Source of the DNA: Chloroflexota bacterium
GTDB taxonomy: Bacteria > Chloroflexota > Anaerolineae > Aggregatilineales > J027
Length of the DNA: 64,000 nucleotides
Assembly: GCA_013112715.1 (NCBI GenBank)
Contig: JABFGB010000008.1
Location: forward strand, 62,001 to 126,000
Reading direction: 5' to 3'
Shown: piece by piece, positions 62,399 through 64,000 of the stretch
Layout of the letters: the number at the start of each line of letters is the position of its first letter
Numbering within the stretch: the first letter of the stretch is position 1
The notes under the pieces: model-generated
What the model saw: only the letters and a program-made list of their open reading frames with translations
Database searches by the model: none
What the model was told of the DNA's origin: nothing
Made by a program: the position numbers and the translations under genes

Positions 62399-62953
62399 CT
62401 ATTTACCCCGCCAGCGCATGAGTGTGACTCCATCGTTTTCAATTAGGTTGGGAAATGGGAATGGAACCACTGCGCCGATGGTGAAAACCAGTAGGTTATC
62501 TAAAAAGGCGAATAGCGCCAACATCCGCACAAAGTCTCCTGCCGCCGACCAGACGAGAAGTAAGATAAAAGTGGATATAGCTAAGACTGCTAGACTGATT
62601 TTCGCGCCACCCAATGCCCGTCGGATGTGTATTTGGGCAGGCAAATTGGGTTCATCGGAGGGGTAGAGCGATGCCCCTAGCACTAAATAGAACCGCACAC
62701 CTAACATAGGGTAGCCCGTTTTTCTAGCGGCAGACGCATGACCCATTTGATGGATGATTTCAAAGGCCCAATGCAGCAGCATGGTGAGAAAACCAGCGAC
62801 TACAGCCGCAATAAGTGACAAATCCGTAACGACAAGGCCGACCATCGTGAGTATGGGCCACAAAACAAGCGATCCAATGATGGCCGAGGGAGTGGCGCTG
62901 ATTTTGAGGCTATTGATGGTAAACAGTGGGAATTCACGCGCGGCGGGGTTCAC
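62399..62953 (-). CDS. M50-like membrane protein with altered zinc motif
   Basis: A 184-residue protein with about four hydrophobic segments. It resembles site-2 proteases: EIIHQMGHA near 67 stands where HExxH is expected, with Glu replaced by Gln, and NLIENDGV near 170 stands where the NPxxxLDG motif is expected, with NDG. A peptidase fold is likely, but the catalytic Glu is absent, so it may be inactive. The GTG start overlaps the phosphatase stop (GTGA), and AAAGG lies eight bases before it. Confidence 0.6.
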   Translation of the reverse strand: MNPAAREFPLFTINSLKISATPSAIIGSLVLWPILTMVGLVVTDLSLIAAVVAGFLTMLLHWAFEIIHQMGHASAARKTGYPMLGVRFYLVLGASLYPSDEPNLPAQIHIRRALGGAKISLAVLAISTFILLLVWSAAGDFVRMLALFAFLDNLLVFTIGAVVPFPFPNLIENDGVTLMRWRGK

Positions 62954-63414
62954 AAATGATGCCTTTCACGTAAGGTGTTTAATAATGCCTGCAAACCAAT
63001 TTGCAGCGTCTCGAATGTTTCGTTGTAGCGTCCATGCACATAAGGGTCGGCAACTTCGCGGTAGGGTAAATGAGGGGCGTAATCCAGCAAGAGGGCGACT
63101 TTAGCTTTGGCGTCCGGCGGTTGGATCAACTCGATGGTCTCCATATTTTCATTATCCATCGCCAAGATATAGTCAAATTTTGAAAAATCTTCGAGGGCAA
63201 GACGGCGCGAAATCCCGTTATAGGGAATCCCGTGCTCGGTTAAAATGGCGAGGGTGTTGGGGTGGGCCGTTTTTCCGCCGCTGGAATGGGTTCCGGCAGA
63301 ATCGGTCTCAATCCGATCCGTTAGTCCATTTTGTTCCAGCATATGTTGGAAAAGGCCCTCCGCCATCGTTGAACGGCAGATATTGGCGTAACATACAAAT
63401 AGAACTCTAATCAA
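62950..63414 (-). CDS. Low-molecular-weight protein-tyrosine phosphatase
   Basis: A 154-residue phosphatase, the usual family length. The P-loop VCYANICRS has the Cx5R motif at about residues 8-14, and the general acid lies in DPYVHGRYNETF near 125. The TTG at 63414 has AGAGG eight bases upstream and starts exactly at the family N-terminus (LIRVLFVCYANICRS); the frame extends to 63633, but this part is unrelated sequence. It removes phosphate from tyrosines or low-molecular-weight arsenate-type substrates, often in exopolysaccharide control. Confidence 0.85.
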   Translation of the reverse strand: MIRVLFVCYANICRSTMAEGLFQHMLEQNGLTDRIETDSAGTHSSGGKTAHPNTLAILTEHGIPYNGISRRLALEDFSKFDYILAMDNENMETIELIQPPDAKAKVALLLDYAPHLPYREVADPYVHGRYNETFETLQIGLQALLNTLRERHHL

Positions 63415-63532
63415 TTCCAATTCCTCTTTAACACCATCCCGATAAAAACAACTTGGAGTATATAGCGGGAAGGCCATTTGAGCGACCCCTATATACTCCA
63501 ATGGTGTTGGCGCGGACTGGAATTGTTGAGGA

Positions 63533-64000
63533 TTAGGCCAGTCGGGGGCGCTGTACTCCTGTGTCAAAATTGGCACCGCCATATTCACTGCGTGGTTTAG
63601 CCAGCAACTTTGCAAGGGCCAAGCCAAACACAAAACCCCCGATATGTGCCCAAACCGCTACACCACCAACCTCTTCATCTACGCCCAAGGACGCGATCCC
63701 TTGAAACAGTTGGAGGACAAACCACAGACCCAACACAAAAATAGCTGGGACCAATGTTACTGAAGCGGCCCGCCCAACCGGAACAATCGTTTGTACTTTG
63801 CTCTGGGGGTAGAGAATGAGATACGCACCCAGCGCCGCTGCAATCGCACCACTTGCACCAACGGTTGGAATTGTTGAATTGGGGTCGAACACAATATGGG
63901 TAATGGCGGCTGCGACCCCGCCCGCCAGATAAAAGAACAAGTAACGGATGTGGCCGAGGGCATCCTCAACGTTATCGCCAAAAATCCATAGATACAACAT
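63533..64000 (-). CDS. Rhomboid-family intramembrane serine protease, partial
   Basis: The frame runs off the right edge, so the N-terminal part is missing. The visible 155 residues begin inside the first loop helix (LYLWIFGDNVEDALG). They include the catalytic Ser in GASGAIAAALGAYL near residue 50 and the catalytic His in AHIGGFVFGLALA near 120. It cleaves membrane proteins within the bilayer. The soluble C-terminal tail is short. Confidence 0.85.
   Translation of the reverse strand: MLYLWIFGDNVEDALGHIRYLFFYLAGGVAAAITHIVFDPNSTIPTVGASGAIAAALGAYLILYPQSKVQTIVPVGRAASVTLVPAIFVLGLWFVLQLFQGIASLGVDEEVGGVAVWAHIGGFVFGLALAKLLAKPRSEYGGANFDTGVQRPRLA

Noticed and set aside
1..64000. CRISPR array, rRNA genes, toxin-antitoxin or phage structural genes
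   Set aside because: No regularly spaced repeats, rRNA sequence or recognisable phage or toxin-antitoxin genes were seen.

Overview
The window most likely comes from a Chloroflexota bacterium of the Anaerolineae type. This is inferred from gene content, not from a marker gene. The main clues are several secreted SH3/LysM/zinc-ribbon proteins with Thr/Pro-rich linkers, a GT39-like membrane glycosyltransferase, a split GH133 debranching enzyme plus CBM48 unit, a YtfQ-type sugar transporter joined to araBDA, and stand-alone receivers behind a Cache/GAF kinase. Base composition is near balanced. A few genes (5258-5818, 10632-11903) are visibly more AT-rich than their neighbours.

Layout. 1-10.4 kb is mostly minus strand: an edge-truncated CBS-type family II pyrophosphatase, a metallophosphoesterase (+), an M20 peptidase overlapping a polyprenyl sugar-phosphate transferase and a GT2 glycosyltransferase, a thiolase-like protein without the usual Cys, an LpqC-like esterase, a HEAT/zinc-ribbon protein and an Hsp70-like ATPase. 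10.6-18.4 kb is plus strand: a beta-propeller-like orphan, MurJ, a LysM lipoprotein, a CBM48 protein and a debranching enzyme. 18.4-24.5 kb holds a methyltransferase, an ankyrin protein and tRNA-Val(UAC). It is followed by a decayed stretch with HTH and transposase remnants around a TetR/NDH-2 pair.

24.6-29.8 kb is a signalling block: a secreted solute-binding protein with no permease, a Cache-HAMP-GAF histidine kinase and three single-domain receivers. 30.2-40.2 kb is an L-arabinose locus: a divergent LacI-family regulator, a perfect 16-bp operator, a binding protein, an ATPase, two permeases and araB-araD-araA. 40.3-45.4 kb is a Liv-type amino-acid ABC transporter. 45.6-51.5 kb is a tightly packed envelope operon (M23 endopeptidase fused to a glycosidase-like barrel, a secreted protein, an SH3 protein, a GT39-like protein). 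51.6-64 kb carries a YyaL-type thioredoxin-domain protein, a PPC/SH3 secreted protein, Der, an AI-2E family transporter, methylmalonyl-CoA epimerase, a large HTH-HD-helical protein, a degenerate M50-like membrane protein, a low-molecular-weight phosphatase and an edge-truncated rhomboid.

Besides the genes there are many strong inverted repeats. Two look like independent small RNAs with their own terminators, each followed by a separate promoter for the next gene (about 19.38-19.49 kb plus strand; about 57.66-57.79 kb minus strand). The second has C/U-rich loops resembling anti-Shine-Dalgarno sequence. All three ABC-type binding-protein genes are followed by a hairpin before the next gene, which fits differential expression within operons. 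No CRISPR array, rRNA or intact insertion sequence is visible.
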